Shown here in pieces: positions 45,706-53,890 of a stretch of DNA of 64,000 nucleotides (positions are counted from its first letter, which is position 1; each line of letters begins with the position of its first letter). The notes below the pieces were generated by a model. It was not told where the DNA came from and did not search any database. It worked only from the letters and a program-made list of their open reading frames with translations. The position numbers and the translations under genes were made by a program. The stretch covers positions 1,116,001 to 1,180,000 of the forward strand of contig JBBEAM010000007.1 in NCBI GenBank assembly GCA_040882845.1, given 5' to 3'. Source of the DNA: JBBEAM01 sp040882845. GTDB taxonomy: Bacteria > Pseudomonadota > Alphaproteobacteria > Kiloniellales > DSM-21159.

Positions 45706-46686
45706 TTACTCGAAAATCAACCCGGCTTCGCTGGCCATGGACCGCATTTCCTCGGCGGCTTCCGGATCGCGGCTGGCCGCGATGTTCCAGTAGCCCTCGA
45801 CGAAGGCTTTGGCGGCACGGTCCCAGACCTCGGGGCCGAACTCGATGCGCTGCATACCCAGCTCGATCAGCTTGGCTTCCTCATCCTTTTCAGCCTCGGT
45901 GAAAGCCGCGCGCACCTCGCTTTCGAGGAGCTCCCCCTGCTCGAGCATCACCGCCTGCTGTTCGGCGGAGAGCGCGTTCCAAGAGTCCAGGTTGATCAGG
46001 ATCGGATGCGCTGTAGTCCCGAAGTTCGGCCGCATAAAGCAGCAGGAAACCTCGTACCACTTGAAGGCAACAGCACCGGAAACCGGCCAGTTGGCGCCGT
46101 CGACCACACCCTTATCCAAGGACGAGTAGATTTCGCCACCCGGCATTACGACGGGAGAGCCGCCCAGGGCCTCGATCACCGGATGGATCGGCGGCGTGCC
46201 GCGAATCTTCATGCCGGAGAAATCCTCCCCCTCGGCTACCGGATTACGCAGCATGAAGTGGCTGCCGCCCGAAGCCGGCAGAGACAGCAACTTCATGCCC
46301 AAGGTCTGGTAGTGCGCGTCGATGTAGTCCCAGATGCCGACTTCGCGGCGCATGGCGGGATCGGGATCGACGGTGTCGAGACCGATAACCATCGAGGTGG
46401 TGCCGGCATGATAGGCGCCATGCGTGAACAGCATATCGAACACCCCGGCCTGAACCGGCTGCAACTGCTCGAAGGGCGGCACCGTTTCAGGCCCGACAAG
46501 CTTGAAGGTGATATCGCCTCCGGAGGCCTCCTCGACCATGGTCGCATAGGTGTCGGCCATGCCGGCGGTGCCTTGATACTTGGCGTCCCAGCTGCGCAGG
46601 AACTGCAGTTCAACGGCTAGTGCGGCAGGCGCGGCGGCGCAGAACACCGCCAACGCCAAACCTGTAAGTGCCAATTTCTTCAACAT
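45706..46686 (-). CDS. TRAP solute-binding protein (DctP-type), module A copy 1
   Basis: 326 residues from the ATG at 46686 (GGGAGGT upstream). Signal peptide LKKLALTGLALAVFCAAAPAALA. The mature protein has LQFLRSWDAKYQGTAGMADTY, GPETVPPFEQLQPVQAGVFD, FSGMKIRGTPPIHPVIEALGG with the ligand-binding Arg, and SLDKGVVDGANWPVSG. A Cys-Cys pair (KWYEVSCCFMRPNFG) is shared with the neighbouring copy and is unusual for the family. It is probably the second of two binding proteins feeding one permease pair. Confidence 0.9.
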   Translation of the reverse strand: MLKKLALTGLALAVFCAAAPAALAVELQFLRSWDAKYQGTAGMADTYATMVEEASGGDITFKLVGPETVPPFEQLQPVQAGVFDMLFTHGAYHAGTTSMVIGLDTVDPDPAMRREVGIWDYIDAHYQTLGMKLLSLPASGGSHFMLRNPVAEGEDFSGMKIRGTPPIHPVIEALGGSPVVMPGGEIYSSLDKGVVDGANWPVSGAVAFKWYEVSCCFMRPNFGTTAHPILINLDSWNALSAEQQAVMLEQGELLESEVRAAFTEAEKDEEAKLIELGMQRIEFGPEVWDRAAKAFVEGYWNIAASRDPEAAEEMRSMASEAGLIFE

Positions 46687-46740
46687 CTTCAACCTCCCTA
46701 GTTATCGTTGCTCAGGTTTATCGTTCGAAGAGTGAACCGA

Positions 46741-47754
46741 TTACTCGGCCTTGGTTTCTCCCGAGCCTTCCCAATGTTCGGTGGTCAGGCCCGCATCCTC
46801 CGCCAGCTTGCGGAGCTGCACGGCCTTTTCTGGGTCGCGGCTGCCCGCGAACTCCCAGGCGTTCTCGGTAAAGGCGGCGATCAGCCGGTCGTAGACCTCC
46901 GGCGTGAAGCGGGTTTCCTGCATGCCGAGCTCCTTGAGCTTGGCCTCTTCTTCCTCGCCCCAAGCGGTGAAGGTCTCGCGCACCTGGTACTCGAGCTTCT
47001 CGCCTTGCTCGAGCAGGAGCTTCTGCTGCTCTTCGCTCAGCTCGTTCCAGCTGTTCATGTTCATCAGGATGAGATGCGGCAGCGCGCCGAACCAGGGCCG
47101 CGCGAAGCAGCAGGCGACCTCGTACCATTTGAAGCCGAGCGCGCCGAGGATCGGATAGGTCGCCCCATCGATCACGCCCTTGTCGAAAGCGCTGTAAAGC
47201 TCGCCCGGAGGCATCACCACTGGCGCCCCGTTAAGGGCTTCGATGTAGCCATGAGTCTGCGGATTGCCGCGAATCTTCAGGCCGGACATGTCGCCGCCCT
47301 CGAGCGGCTCGCGCATAACGAACTGAATGCCATGCGAAGTCGGCAGGGAAATCAGCTTCAGGCCGAGGCCCTGGTAATGCTCGTCGATCAGCTCCCAGAT
47401 GCCGCTCTCGCGATAGGCCTTGGGGTCCGGGCTCGTGGTCTCCAGTGCATTAACCAGTGTGGTCACGCCGGCGTGAAACACGGGATAGCTGTAGTGGATG
47501 TCGAACACGCCGGCCTGCAGCGGCTGCAACTGCTCGAAGGGCGGCACGGTCTCGGGGCCGCGCACCTGGAAGGTGATGTCGCCGCCGGAGGCCTCTTCCA
47601 CCATTTTGACGTATTCCTGGGCCATGCCGACGGTGCCCGGATAACGCTCGTCCAGGATGTTCAGCATCTTCAGTTCGGTCGCCTGGACCGAGCCGGCGGC
47701 GCACAGCAGCGCGGCCGCGGGCAAAGCCAGTTTAAGTTTCTGAATCAAAGTCAT
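46741..47754 (-). CDS. TRAP solute-binding protein (DctP-type), module A copy 2
   Basis: 337 residues from the ATG at 47754. The longer open frame upstream has no signal peptide, whereas this start gives TLIQKLKLALPAAALLCAAGSVQA. It is clearly paralogous to copy 1: GPETVPPFEQLQPLQAGVFD, MSGLKIRGNPQTHGYIEALNG, AFDKGVIDGATYPILG and KWYEVACCFARPWFG with the same Cys pair. The two genes are 54 bp apart in tandem. Having two binding proteins for one DctQM suggests two related ligands. Confidence 0.9.
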   Translation of the reverse strand: MTLIQKLKLALPAAALLCAAGSVQATELKMLNILDERYPGTVGMAQEYVKMVEEASGGDITFQVRGPETVPPFEQLQPLQAGVFDIHYSYPVFHAGVTTLVNALETTSPDPKAYRESGIWELIDEHYQGLGLKLISLPTSHGIQFVMREPLEGGDMSGLKIRGNPQTHGYIEALNGAPVVMPPGELYSAFDKGVIDGATYPILGALGFKWYEVACCFARPWFGALPHLILMNMNSWNELSEEQQKLLLEQGEKLEYQVRETFTAWGEEEEAKLKELGMQETRFTPEVYDRLIAAFTENAWEFAGSRDPEKAVQLRKLAEDAGLTTEHWEGSGETKAE

Positions 47755-47772
47755 AGGTCGCTTTCTCCCTTT

Positions 47773-47793
47773 CTCCCTCTTTGCGAGAGGGAG
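47773..47793 (-). other. Hairpin in the leader of the second binding-protein gene
   Basis: CTCCCTCT (47773-47780) and AGAGGGAG (47786-47793) form an 8-bp perfect stem with a 5-base loop, about 20 bases before the ATG at 47754. The purine arm repeats the GGGAGAAAG ribosome-site sequence downstream, so the structure could tune translation or protect the processed binding-protein mRNA. Confidence 0.4.
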
Positions 47794-47822
47794 GCTCGTT
47801 AATCCCCTGTTGCGTGTAGATC

Positions 47823-47845
47823 GCCGGCGCAGAGGCACCGCCGGC
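47823..47845 (-). other. Intercistronic GC hairpin after Rieske alpha 1
   Basis: GCCGGCG / CGCCGGC, a 7-bp perfect stem with a 9-base loop, 15 bases beyond the Rieske alpha stop reading leftward. No T-run follows, so it looks like an mRNA-stabilising or processing structure rather than a terminator. Such hairpins commonly allow higher expression of binding-protein genes. Confidence 0.4.
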
Positions 47846-47860
47846 TCAAGCGCGCCGTTT

Positions 47861-49126
47861 CTAGAAGCCCATGGCCTCCTTGTAGAAGCGGTAGAAGGAA
47901 CGGATCAGCACTTCGGTCACCATGTGATCCTGCGGTTCGGTGTCCTTACCGCCCATTTCGATAACGGCCATGGAGTCCTCGGCGCCGTTGGCGCCGAACT
48001 GGCACTGGGTCAGGACCTCGCTGTCGTCGATCGAGACGAAGCCGGCCGGGCCCATCAGATTGCTGTGGCGCAGCCGCAGCCGGGCCAGTTCCGGGGTATC
48101 GTCCTCGTAGCCGAAGAAGGTCCAGGAAACCTCTACCTCCTTGGCCGAGAGCGGAATGATGTGACGCATGCCCAGGGTGTTGGCCTGCTGTTGCAGAACG
48201 ACGCTGGGAAATAGCGTCAGGCCGACCACCTTGCGGTCGGGAAACTCGGGGAAGGGCGTCACCGTATCCTTGTCCTCGAGATCGAACTCGCCCTTGAAGC
48301 GGCTCATATCCTTGGTCGCCTCGGTGGTCTTCTTGCCCTCGTTGCGCGAGACCATGATGCCGTGGCGTCCATCGCTGCAGGGAATGGATTCCGACTTCGA
48401 GTCCGCGCGCCACAGCCCGAAGGTGATGAAGAAAGCGTGCAGCAGCGTCGCGTGGTAGGGGTCCTTCAGGTTTTCGAAGTACATCTTCCAATTGCAGGGA
48501 ATGATCTGCCGGCTGTAGCCGAGCAGGCGCAGTCCCTTGCCGGGGAAGAGCCGGTCGACATAGCTCAGCATCTCGGGGCCGCAGTAGGTCTCGAAGTCCG
48601 GTACCTCGGGATCGAAGCTGGCCCAGATCGAGCCGCCGCGGTTGGTCACCTGCAGCTTGCGCAGGCCCCACTTCTTCTGATCGAAGTCCTTAGGCATACC
48701 GCCCTGCCCTAGCGCACCGCGCTTCAGCGGCACGCCCTGAAGATTGCCCTTCAGGTCGTAGTTCCACTGGTGGTAGGGGCAGGTGAAATCCTTGGCGTTG
48801 CCCTTGTTCTTCCAGCACACCAGCGCGCCTTTGTGGGCGCAGCGGTTCTCGACCACGTTGATCGATCCGTCCTTGTCGCGCACCACGACGACCTGGCTGT
48901 TGCCGATCCAGCTGCGCTTGAAGTCGCCGGGATTGGGCACCTCGCAGTCGAGCGCGACGTAGTTCCAGGTCGGGCCGTGGAAGAAGCGCTGCATCTCCTT
49001 CTTGAAGATGGACTCGTCGGTGTAGACCCAATAGGGGATCCGGGTGTGTCCCTCCTCGGGCCAGCGCCGCTCAGCCGCCTCGCCAGCCTCGCGGCTTTCG
49101 GTCTGCTGCAGGGGTATCGAAGCCAT
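47861..49126 (-). CDS. Rieske non-heme iron oxygenase, alpha subunit (module A)
   Basis: 421 residues. The catalytic subunit of an aromatic-ring-hydroxylating oxygenase, adding one or two O atoms to an aromatic acid. Rieske [2Fe-2S] ligands: Cys/His in NRCAHKGALVCW and Cys/His in FTCPYHQWNYDL. The mononuclear iron site is ENLKDPYHATLLH, with D-x2-H-x4-H and the bridging Asp. RIPYWVYTDESIFKKEMQRFF and LLGYSRQIIPCNWKMYFEN place it near the terephthalate/salicylate-5/anthranilate oxygenase group (TphA2, NagG, AntA). Full length and intact. It follows its beta subunit gene. No reductase or ferredoxin gene lies in the operon. Confidence 0.9.
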   Translation of the reverse strand: MASIPLQQTESREAGEAAERRWPEEGHTRIPYWVYTDESIFKKEMQRFFHGPTWNYVALDCEVPNPGDFKRSWIGNSQVVVVRDKDGSINVVENRCAHKGALVCWKNKGNAKDFTCPYHQWNYDLKGNLQGVPLKRGALGQGGMPKDFDQKKWGLRKLQVTNRGGSIWASFDPEVPDFETYCGPEMLSYVDRLFPGKGLRLLGYSRQIIPCNWKMYFENLKDPYHATLLHAFFITFGLWRADSKSESIPCSDGRHGIMVSRNEGKKTTEATKDMSRFKGEFDLEDKDTVTPFPEFPDRKVVGLTLFPSVVLQQQANTLGMRHIIPLSAKEVEVSWTFFGYEDDTPELARLRLRHSNLMGPAGFVSIDDSEVLTQCQFGANGAEDSMAVIEMGGKDTEPQDHMVTEVLIRSFYRFYKEAMGF

Positions 49127-49157
49127 GTTTCTCTCCTATTTCTTCAGCCCGAAGCGC

Positions 49158-49682
49158 TCAGATCGGCACCACGAGGGAGACCAGGACGCGGTAGTTGTCG
49201 AAAACCGCCTGGCGCGACTGGAACTTCAGGCCTTGCGGCGTGCGGACCACCCGGTCGACGTAGGTGCCGACGAAAACGATCCGCGATTCACGGCCCGACA
49301 TCGACTCGACCACCAGGAAGTTCGCCTCCGACTCGATGCTGTCGCCGGCGACGGAGGTGACTCTCAAACCGCTGAGGAAGTGGCGCAGGTGCCGCGGCTC
49401 GTAAACCGCCGTTTCGCGCAACGCCATGGCCCGGTCCTTGACCATGCCCAAGCCATCGCAATAGAGGGTCGCGTGCGGCAGCGCCTCGTCGAAGTTCTCC
49501 CGCGAGATCGCCTTGTACTCGCAGTCCTGGGTGAAAAAAGTCGTCCAGGCCTGAAAGTCCTGACGGTCGCAGGCCTGGGCATAGTCCTCGTAGAGCTCCC
49601 ACAAGTCCTGCTTCAGCGCGCGAAGTTCGGTGCGGTCCAAGGCCTCGCCGCTCTCCATTTTGGCTGCTGTCTCTGCTGGCAT
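49158..49682 (-). CDS. Rieske oxygenase beta subunit (module A)
   Basis: 174 residues, SnoaL/NTF2-like cone fold. It forms the structural alpha3-beta3 hexamer with the alpha subunit. LWELYEDYAQACDRQDFQAWTTFF, YKAISRENFDEALPHATLYCDG, AMALRETAVYEPRHLRHFLSGLRV and the hydrophobic end VFDNYRVLVSLVVPI are all mirrored in the second beta subunit at 61783. The ATG at 49682 follows GAGGGAGAG and is 40 codons inside a longer frame that overlaps the cupin gene. It precedes the alpha gene by 31 bases. Confidence 0.87.
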   Translation of the reverse strand: MPAETAAKMESGEALDRTELRALKQDLWELYEDYAQACDRQDFQAWTTFFTQDCEYKAISRENFDEALPHATLYCDGLGMVKDRAMALRETAVYEPRHLRHFLSGLRVTSVAGDSIESEANFLVVESMSGRESRIVFVGTYVDRVVRTPQGLKFQSRQAVFDNYRVLVSLVVPI

Positions 49683-49711
49683 GTCTCTCTCCCTCGGGCT
49701 CGGTTCTGTGC

Positions 49712-50818
49712 CTAGCGAACGCGCGCCATCTCGCCGATGTTGGTCTGCGCCCCTTCTTCGGCCCCGAGCTTCAGGATCGGGCTCTTCAAGGTCTCCTGCC
49801 AAATCAGGGACTCCATGGCGATGTGCAGCGGGTGGTCCTGAATGGTCAGGGCGTTGAAGCCCTCGCCGCGGGATCCGTGGTTGTGCACCGCCCAGCCGGG
49901 TGCCGAGAGCATCAGGTCGCCGGACTCCCAGGTGAACTTAGTGCCCTCGACCGTGCTCTTGCCCTGACCGTTGAAGTAGTAGTTGATTGCGGCCGAACTG
50001 TGCCGGTGCGGCATGTCGACGGTGTCCGCCGGGTACTGGGCGATGGTCGCGAAAAAGGAGTGCGAGGTGCCGTTGCGGCGCTCGGTCGCCGGATTGTAAA
50101 GCAGGTAGAGACGCCGGCCGCGATAGTCCTTGCCCAGGTTGGCGACTTTGTCGAGGTGGCTGGAAACGACCTTCCAGGGCCAGATCAGCGGCTTAGACGG
50201 CACCACGTCGATGTCGATCAGGTACTCGTAGCCCATCAGACGGGCCCCGGTCTCACTGATTTCGAAGTTGTCGGCATACTCGCGGGCGCGCTTGATCTTG
50301 GCCATCTCCTCGACCGCCTCGGCGCTCGGCGCCATCATCGGCGGATCTTCCTCGACGAAATGAACCTCCAGCTTCTCGAGCAGCGGCGCGTTGGAGTAGC
50401 CGAGGAAGGCGCAGAGTTCCTTGCCGTCGTTGCGGTAGCGGTACTTGGTCATCGACGGCGTGTTCCACACGTCGTACTGCGCGAAGCCGAGTTCGTCGTC
50501 GCCGATCATCGCCACGCCATCGCCCTTGATGCACATGGCGATCTGGTTGGAGTTGCGGCGCTGCGGCACCGTCTCCTCGCCCGGCTTCAGGACGTTGATC
50601 GTGACGTCGATGCCCGGCGCCAGACCAAGGCCCGGCTCGGTGGCATAGGGATGCACGATCGAGGTGGTGCGGCGGCCGTTCGCCGGGTGGTCCCGGTCGG
50701 CCAGGTTCTGGATTTCGTCATCGATCTGCTGCCGGGGGATCACCATTGCCGGCCAGAAGTTCATCGGACGAATTTCCTGATCGCTGGTATCGATGAAATT
50801 CGGTTTGATCTCGCTCAT
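49712..50818 (-). CDS. Bicupin, gentisate-dioxygenase-like ring-cleavage candidate (module A)
   Basis: 368 residues, about the length of gentisate 1,2-dioxygenases. Two cupin domains are visible. The N-terminal one (PGEETVPQRRNSNQIAMCIKG, then GFAQYDVWNTPS) lacks the metal His pair. The C-terminal one has the full motif in MPHRHSSAAINYYFNGQG, followed by SGDLMLSAPGWAVHNHGS. An iron(II) site should therefore be in the C-terminal domain, whereas characterised gentisate dioxygenases bind iron through the N-terminal cupin. It presumably opens the hydroxylated ring made by the neighbouring Rieske oxygenase. The ATG at 50818 has a GGAGGAGAG site. Confidence 0.8.
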   Translation of the reverse strand: MSEIKPNFIDTSDQEIRPMNFWPAMVIPRQQIDDEIQNLADRDHPANGRRTTSIVHPYATEPGLGLAPGIDVTINVLKPGEETVPQRRNSNQIAMCIKGDGVAMIGDDELGFAQYDVWNTPSMTKYRYRNDGKELCAFLGYSNAPLLEKLEVHFVEEDPPMMAPSAEAVEEMAKIKRAREYADNFEISETGARLMGYEYLIDIDVVPSKPLIWPWKVVSSHLDKVANLGKDYRGRRLYLLYNPATERRNGTSHSFFATIAQYPADTVDMPHRHSSAAINYYFNGQGKSTVEGTKFTWESGDLMLSAPGWAVHNHGSRGEGFNALTIQDHPLHIAMESLIWQETLKSPILKLGAEEGAQTNIGEMARVR

Positions 50819-50886
50819 CAATCTCTCCTCCGTGTGGGGGCGCCCGGCGCGTACTCACGCCTGGGCGCAGTTTCTTCCTGCCCCCG

Positions 50887-51894
50887 TTAAACCCTTTCCA
50901 GCGCGCGCCAGTGCGGCTTCGCGCGGCCCGGCTTCGCCACCGGGGCGCCAATCCCCCGTTCGCGGGCGCGCTCGTAAGCGACCTTCGCGACCGAGAGATC
51001 GGAGATGCCCATGCCCATCGCCTTGAACAGCGTAATATCGGCGCCGGCCGGGCGCTTCTGCCGTTTCGCTATGACCTCGCTCAAAAGTTTAACCTGCGCC
51101 CAGTCCCCTGGTCCGTCCTCGAAATGCTCGATGAACTCCTGGGAGGCGCGCTGCAGGTTCGGCAGGTAGTCGCCGACCACGAGATCGGCCCGCGCAAAGA
51201 CGTCTTGGGTGAACTCCCGGCGGCCCGGCAAGATGGCGCCGACGGCGTTCAGATGCGTGCCCTTGGCCAGCATGTCGGCGCTCAGGAAGGGCTCGGTCGC
51301 CCGGGTTACCAGGGTGACGATCGGCATGTCGGCGACACAGGCCTCGACGCTGTCCGCCTCCTCGACCTCGAAGTCGAAGACCTCGCGGGCCTGTTTGGCG
51401 AACTTGGCCCGGTTTTCCGGCGTCGGCGAGAAGACCTTGAGGCGCTCGAGAGGACGCACCGCGGCAACCGCGGCAACCTGGGTCATCGCCTGGTGGCCGG
51501 TGCCGACCAGAGCCATCTCGGCAGCATCCTCCTGCGCCAGCCAGCGGGTCGCGAGGCCGGAAATCGCCGAGGTGCGCATCATGCCGAGCGCCACGGCCTC
51601 CATCACCGCCTTGAGGCTGCCGTTGTTCGAATCGAAAAGGATGTACAGCGCCTCAGCACCCTTCTTGGTATTGGCCCAGGTCTTCCAGCCGCAGTAGCCG
51701 GCCTCGGTGAAGACCGAGCCCAGGGCATGCATGCTGGAGCCATCGCCCCAGGTCCCCAGCGCCTTGGGGAAGTTCTTCGCCGCGCCGGCACCCTCTTCCT
51801 TCAGGCCGCTTTCCAGGGCGTCGATGGCGTCGTTGAGATCGACCAGGTCGACGATCTCGTCCTCGCGCAGCCAAATCAGGGCGTTGTCTGTCAT
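50887..51894 (-). CDS. Ornithine cyclodeaminase/mu-crystallin family protein (copy 2)
   Basis: 335 residues. ALIWLREDEIVDLVDLNDAIDALESG is the family N-terminus. GWKTWANTKKGAEALYILFDSNNGSLKAVMEAVALGMMRTSAISGLATRWLA (read in pieces) is the substrate and oligomer region, and AEMALVGTGHQAMTQ is the Rossmann glycine loop. LAKGTHLNAVGAILPGRREF and ADLVVGDYLPNLQRAS follow. It keeps a Lys (GWKTW) where copy 1 has no Lys, so this copy better matches active ketimine reductases or cyclodeaminases. The ATG at 51894 follows GGAG. It lies between the bicupin and the FAH-family hydrolase, suggesting a nitrogen-containing intermediate. Confidence 0.83.
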   Translation of the reverse strand: MTDNALIWLREDEIVDLVDLNDAIDALESGLKEEGAGAAKNFPKALGTWGDGSSMHALGSVFTEAGYCGWKTWANTKKGAEALYILFDSNNGSLKAVMEAVALGMMRTSAISGLATRWLAQEDAAEMALVGTGHQAMTQVAAVAAVRPLERLKVFSPTPENRAKFAKQAREVFDFEVEEADSVEACVADMPIVTLVTRATEPFLSADMLAKGTHLNAVGAILPGRREFTQDVFARADLVVGDYLPNLQRASQEFIEHFEDGPGDWAQVKLLSEVIAKRQKRPAGADITLFKAMGMGISDLSVAKVAYERARERGIGAPVAKPGRAKPHWRALERV

Positions 51895-51936
51895 AGGATA
51901 CTCCACGTGCTGGTATCGAAGATCATGGCTTCGTGC

Positions 51937-52779
51937 TTACTCCTCTGCGGCAACCCGGTTGCGCAGCAGGCCGATGCCCTCGATCTCGACCTCCACCTCG
52001 TCGCCTGGCTTCAGATAGACCTTGGGGTCGCGGGCGAAGCCGACGCCCGCCGGGGTTCCGGTCGAGATGATGTCGCCGGGCAGCAACTCGGTGAAATCGG
52101 AGATGTAGGCAATCAGCTGAGGGATGCTGAAGATCAGGTGATCGGTGGTGTCATCCTGCATGGTCTCGCCGTTCAGCCGGGTAACCAGATGCAGCTTGGA
52201 GGGATCGGGAATCTCGTCGGCGCCGACCATCCAGGGGCCGATGGCGCCGCTGCGCCAGAAGTTCTTGCCTGGCGTCGCCTGGCGGCTGTGGAACTGCCAG
52301 TCGCGCACCGAATGCTCGCCGAAGATCGTGTAGCCGGCGACACAGCCGAGCGCCTGATCTTCGGACAGATGGCGGGCGGACTTGCCGATCACCACCGCGA
52401 GCTCGCCCTCGAAGTCGAACTCGTCGGAAATCTTCGGCTTGACGACGTCTTGCTCGTGGCCGACCTGCGAGGAGGGAAAGCGCACGAAGAGCGACGGGCT
52501 GTCCGGCACCTCCATCTTCGCTTCCCCGGCATGGGTGGCGTAGTTCAGTCCGACGCAGATGATTTTCTCGGGATCGGTGATCGGCGGCAGATAGGCGACC
52601 TCACCGAGCGGAATCGCCCGTCCGGCGCTGCGCGCGGCCTCGGCGATCTGCTCCAGGGTGGCTTCGGCCATGGCAGCCCGCAGGCTCGGCCAGCGGCTGT
52701 CGGCGATTGCAAGTACGGTCTCTCCGTCCACCATGCCGAAGCCATTGCGGCCAGCATGGAAGAAGCTCATCAGCTTCAA
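51937..52779 (-). CDS. Fumarylacetoacetate hydrolase family protein, TTG start
   Basis: 280 residues. The FAH fold hydrolyses C-C bonds or hydrates/decarboxylates diketo acids such as fumarylpyruvate and 2-hydroxymuconate. ICVGLNYATHAGEAK (catalytic His), VKPKISDEFDFEGELAVVIGKSARHLSEDQAL with the metal-ligand E-x-E and Lys, GYTIFGEHSVRDWQF, PGKNFWRSGAIGPWMVGADE and ISTGTPAGVG are all present. TTG at 52779 is preferred because AGGAGG lies six bases upstream; the next ATG is 15 bases from it. Beside a gentisate-type cupin it most likely splits the ring-opened product. First gene of the module A operon. Confidence 0.9.
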   Translation of the reverse strand: MKLMSFFHAGRNGFGMVDGETVLAIADSRWPSLRAAMAEATLEQIAEAARSAGRAIPLGEVAYLPPITDPEKIICVGLNYATHAGEAKMEVPDSPSLFVRFPSSQVGHEQDVVKPKISDEFDFEGELAVVIGKSARHLSEDQALGCVAGYTIFGEHSVRDWQFHSRQATPGKNFWRSGAIGPWMVGADEIPDPSKLHLVTRLNGETMQDDTTDHLIFSIPQLIAYISDFTELLPGDIISTGTPAGVGFARDPKVYLKPGDEVEVEIEGIGLLRNRVAAEE

Positions 52780-52785
52780 AGCGTT

Positions 52786-52791
52786 CCTCCT
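52786..52791 (-). promoter_or_regulatory. Ribosome site that fixes the TTG start of the FAH gene
   Basis: AGGAGG on the minus strand, six bases before TTG at 52779. The first in-frame ATG is three codons later and too far from this site. Confidence 0.7.
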
Positions 52792-52842
52792 AAGTGCAAG
52801 TTCATCCTTGCTTGGTATTACCTTAGAAGGCTGCTTTCACTT

Positions 52843-52870
52843 TTGACAATACACGAAAAGAGAATATGAT
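52843..52870 (+). promoter_or_regulatory. Strong sigma-70 promoter of the LysR gene
   Basis: TTGACA (52843-52848), a 16-base spacer, then TATGAT (52865-52870): a perfect -35 and a one-mismatch -10. Transcription would start near 52877, about 33 bases before the LysR ATG at 52910. This is the clearest promoter in the window. Confidence 0.7.
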
Positions 52871-52880
52871 TTATTCGTGT
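52851..52880. promoter_or_regulatory. Inverted repeat over the LysR promoter, candidate LysR operator
   Basis: ACACGAA (52851-52857) and TTCGTGT (52874-52880) are perfect 7-bp arms; nested inside is GAATA-N5-TATTC (52862-52876). The dyad covers the spacer, the -10 and the start point of the lysR promoter, and lies about 70 bases from the divergent FAH start. This is the usual place for autorepression and divergent activation by a LysR-type protein. Confidence 0.55.
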
Positions 52881-52909
52881 TCTCGAAAAACCTTTCCAGA
52901 GCTTCTTCC

Positions 52910-53878
52910 ATGCCCTCACAAGCCGCCGCCGACGACCGCAGCCTGCTGATTCGCGATCTCACCTCCCTGCAGATCTTCGCCTCGGTCGTCGAAACCCAGA
53001 GCTTCTCGCAGACCGCCCGGCGGCTGGGAATGACCCCCTCGACCGTGTCCAAGCACATCGGCGCGCTGGAGGAACGGCTCGGCGCGCGCCTGGTCAACCG
53101 CACCACGCGGCGTATCTCGATCACCGAGAACGGCCTGGGCTTCTACGACCACTGCATCAACGTGCTGCAGGAACTCCAGGCGGCCGAGACCGAGATTCAG
53201 GAACTGGCCCACGAGGCCAAGGGGCTGCTGCGGATCACCGCCCCCAACGTGCTGACCACGCACCATATCTCGCCGCACTTGCCGGAGTTCATGCGGCGCT
53301 ATCCGGAGATGCGGCTCGATCTGATGCTGACCAGCCGCACCATCGACATGGTCGAGGAAGGCGTCGATCTCTCGATCCGTCTCGCCTCGGAAGTCAATCC
53401 GCAGATGCACTCGGAAATCCTGGCGCCGAACCGCAGGGTCATCTGCGCCGCGCCGGAGTACCTGGAGAAGCACGGCATTCCGAAAACGCCCGACGACCTG
53501 CTGAACCACAACTGCCTGGTCGCGCGGACCGTCAATCTGCTGAACAACTGGCCGGTGCTGGAGGGCGGACGCCTGCGCAGCCTGCGGATTTCAGGCAACC
53601 TGGTGGCCAACAACGTGGATATCCTGCGCGATGCGCTGGTTGGCGGAATCGGCATCGCCCATGTCGGCACCTTCGTGGTTGGCGACGACCTCAAGTCCGG
53701 CCGCCTGGTGCCGATCCTGCAGGACTACACGGTGCAGAACTCCTGGTTCTTCGCCGTGGTGCCGCACCGCCGCCACGTGCCCCTGAAGTCGCGGGTCTTC
53801 ATCGACTTCCTGAAGGAGATGTTCGGCCCCGTCCCCTACTGGGACGAGGTGCCGCCGAACTCGGCCTTCACCGGATAG
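52910..53878 (+). CDS. LysR-family transcriptional regulator
   Basis: 322 residues. The N-terminal winged helix-turn-helix is DLTSLQIFASVVETQSFSQTARRLGMTPSTVSKHIGALEERLG (given in parts: SFSQTARRLG is helix 2, TPSTVSKHIGALEE helix 3). RTTRRISITENG is the wing. The effector domain starts GLLRITAPNVLTTHHISPHLPEF and has the MVEEGVDLSIRLASEV strand of the CrgA/DmlR subgroup. The ATG at 52910 was preferred over GTG at 52877, which sits at the predicted transcription start. It is divergent from the module A operon, which it probably controls with an aromatic effector. Confidence 0.9.
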   Translation: MPSQAAADDRSLLIRDLTSLQIFASVVETQSFSQTARRLGMTPSTVSKHIGALEERLGARLVNRTTRRISITENGLGFYDHCINVLQELQAAETEIQELAHEAKGLLRITAPNVLTTHHISPHLPEFMRRYPEMRLDLMLTSRTIDMVEEGVDLSIRLASEVNPQMHSEILAPNRRVICAAPEYLEKHGIPKTPDDLLNHNCLVARTVNLLNNWPVLEGGRLRSLRISGNLVANNVDILRDALVGGIGIAHVGTFVVGDDLKSGRLVPILQDYTVQNSWFFAVVPHRRHVPLKSRVFIDFLKEMFGPVPYWDEVPPNSAFTG

Positions 53879-53890
53879 CGCTCCTGATTG

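Noticed and set aside
50911..52869. A 652-codon open frame on the plus strand opposite the cyclodeaminase-like and FAH genes
   Set aside because: Antisense to two well-supported genes that carry ribosome sites; composition is that of a mirror frame.
52877..52909. GTG start of the LysR gene at 52877
   Set aside because: It falls at the predicted transcription start and within the inverted repeat, with no ribosome site; the ATG at 52910 is better.
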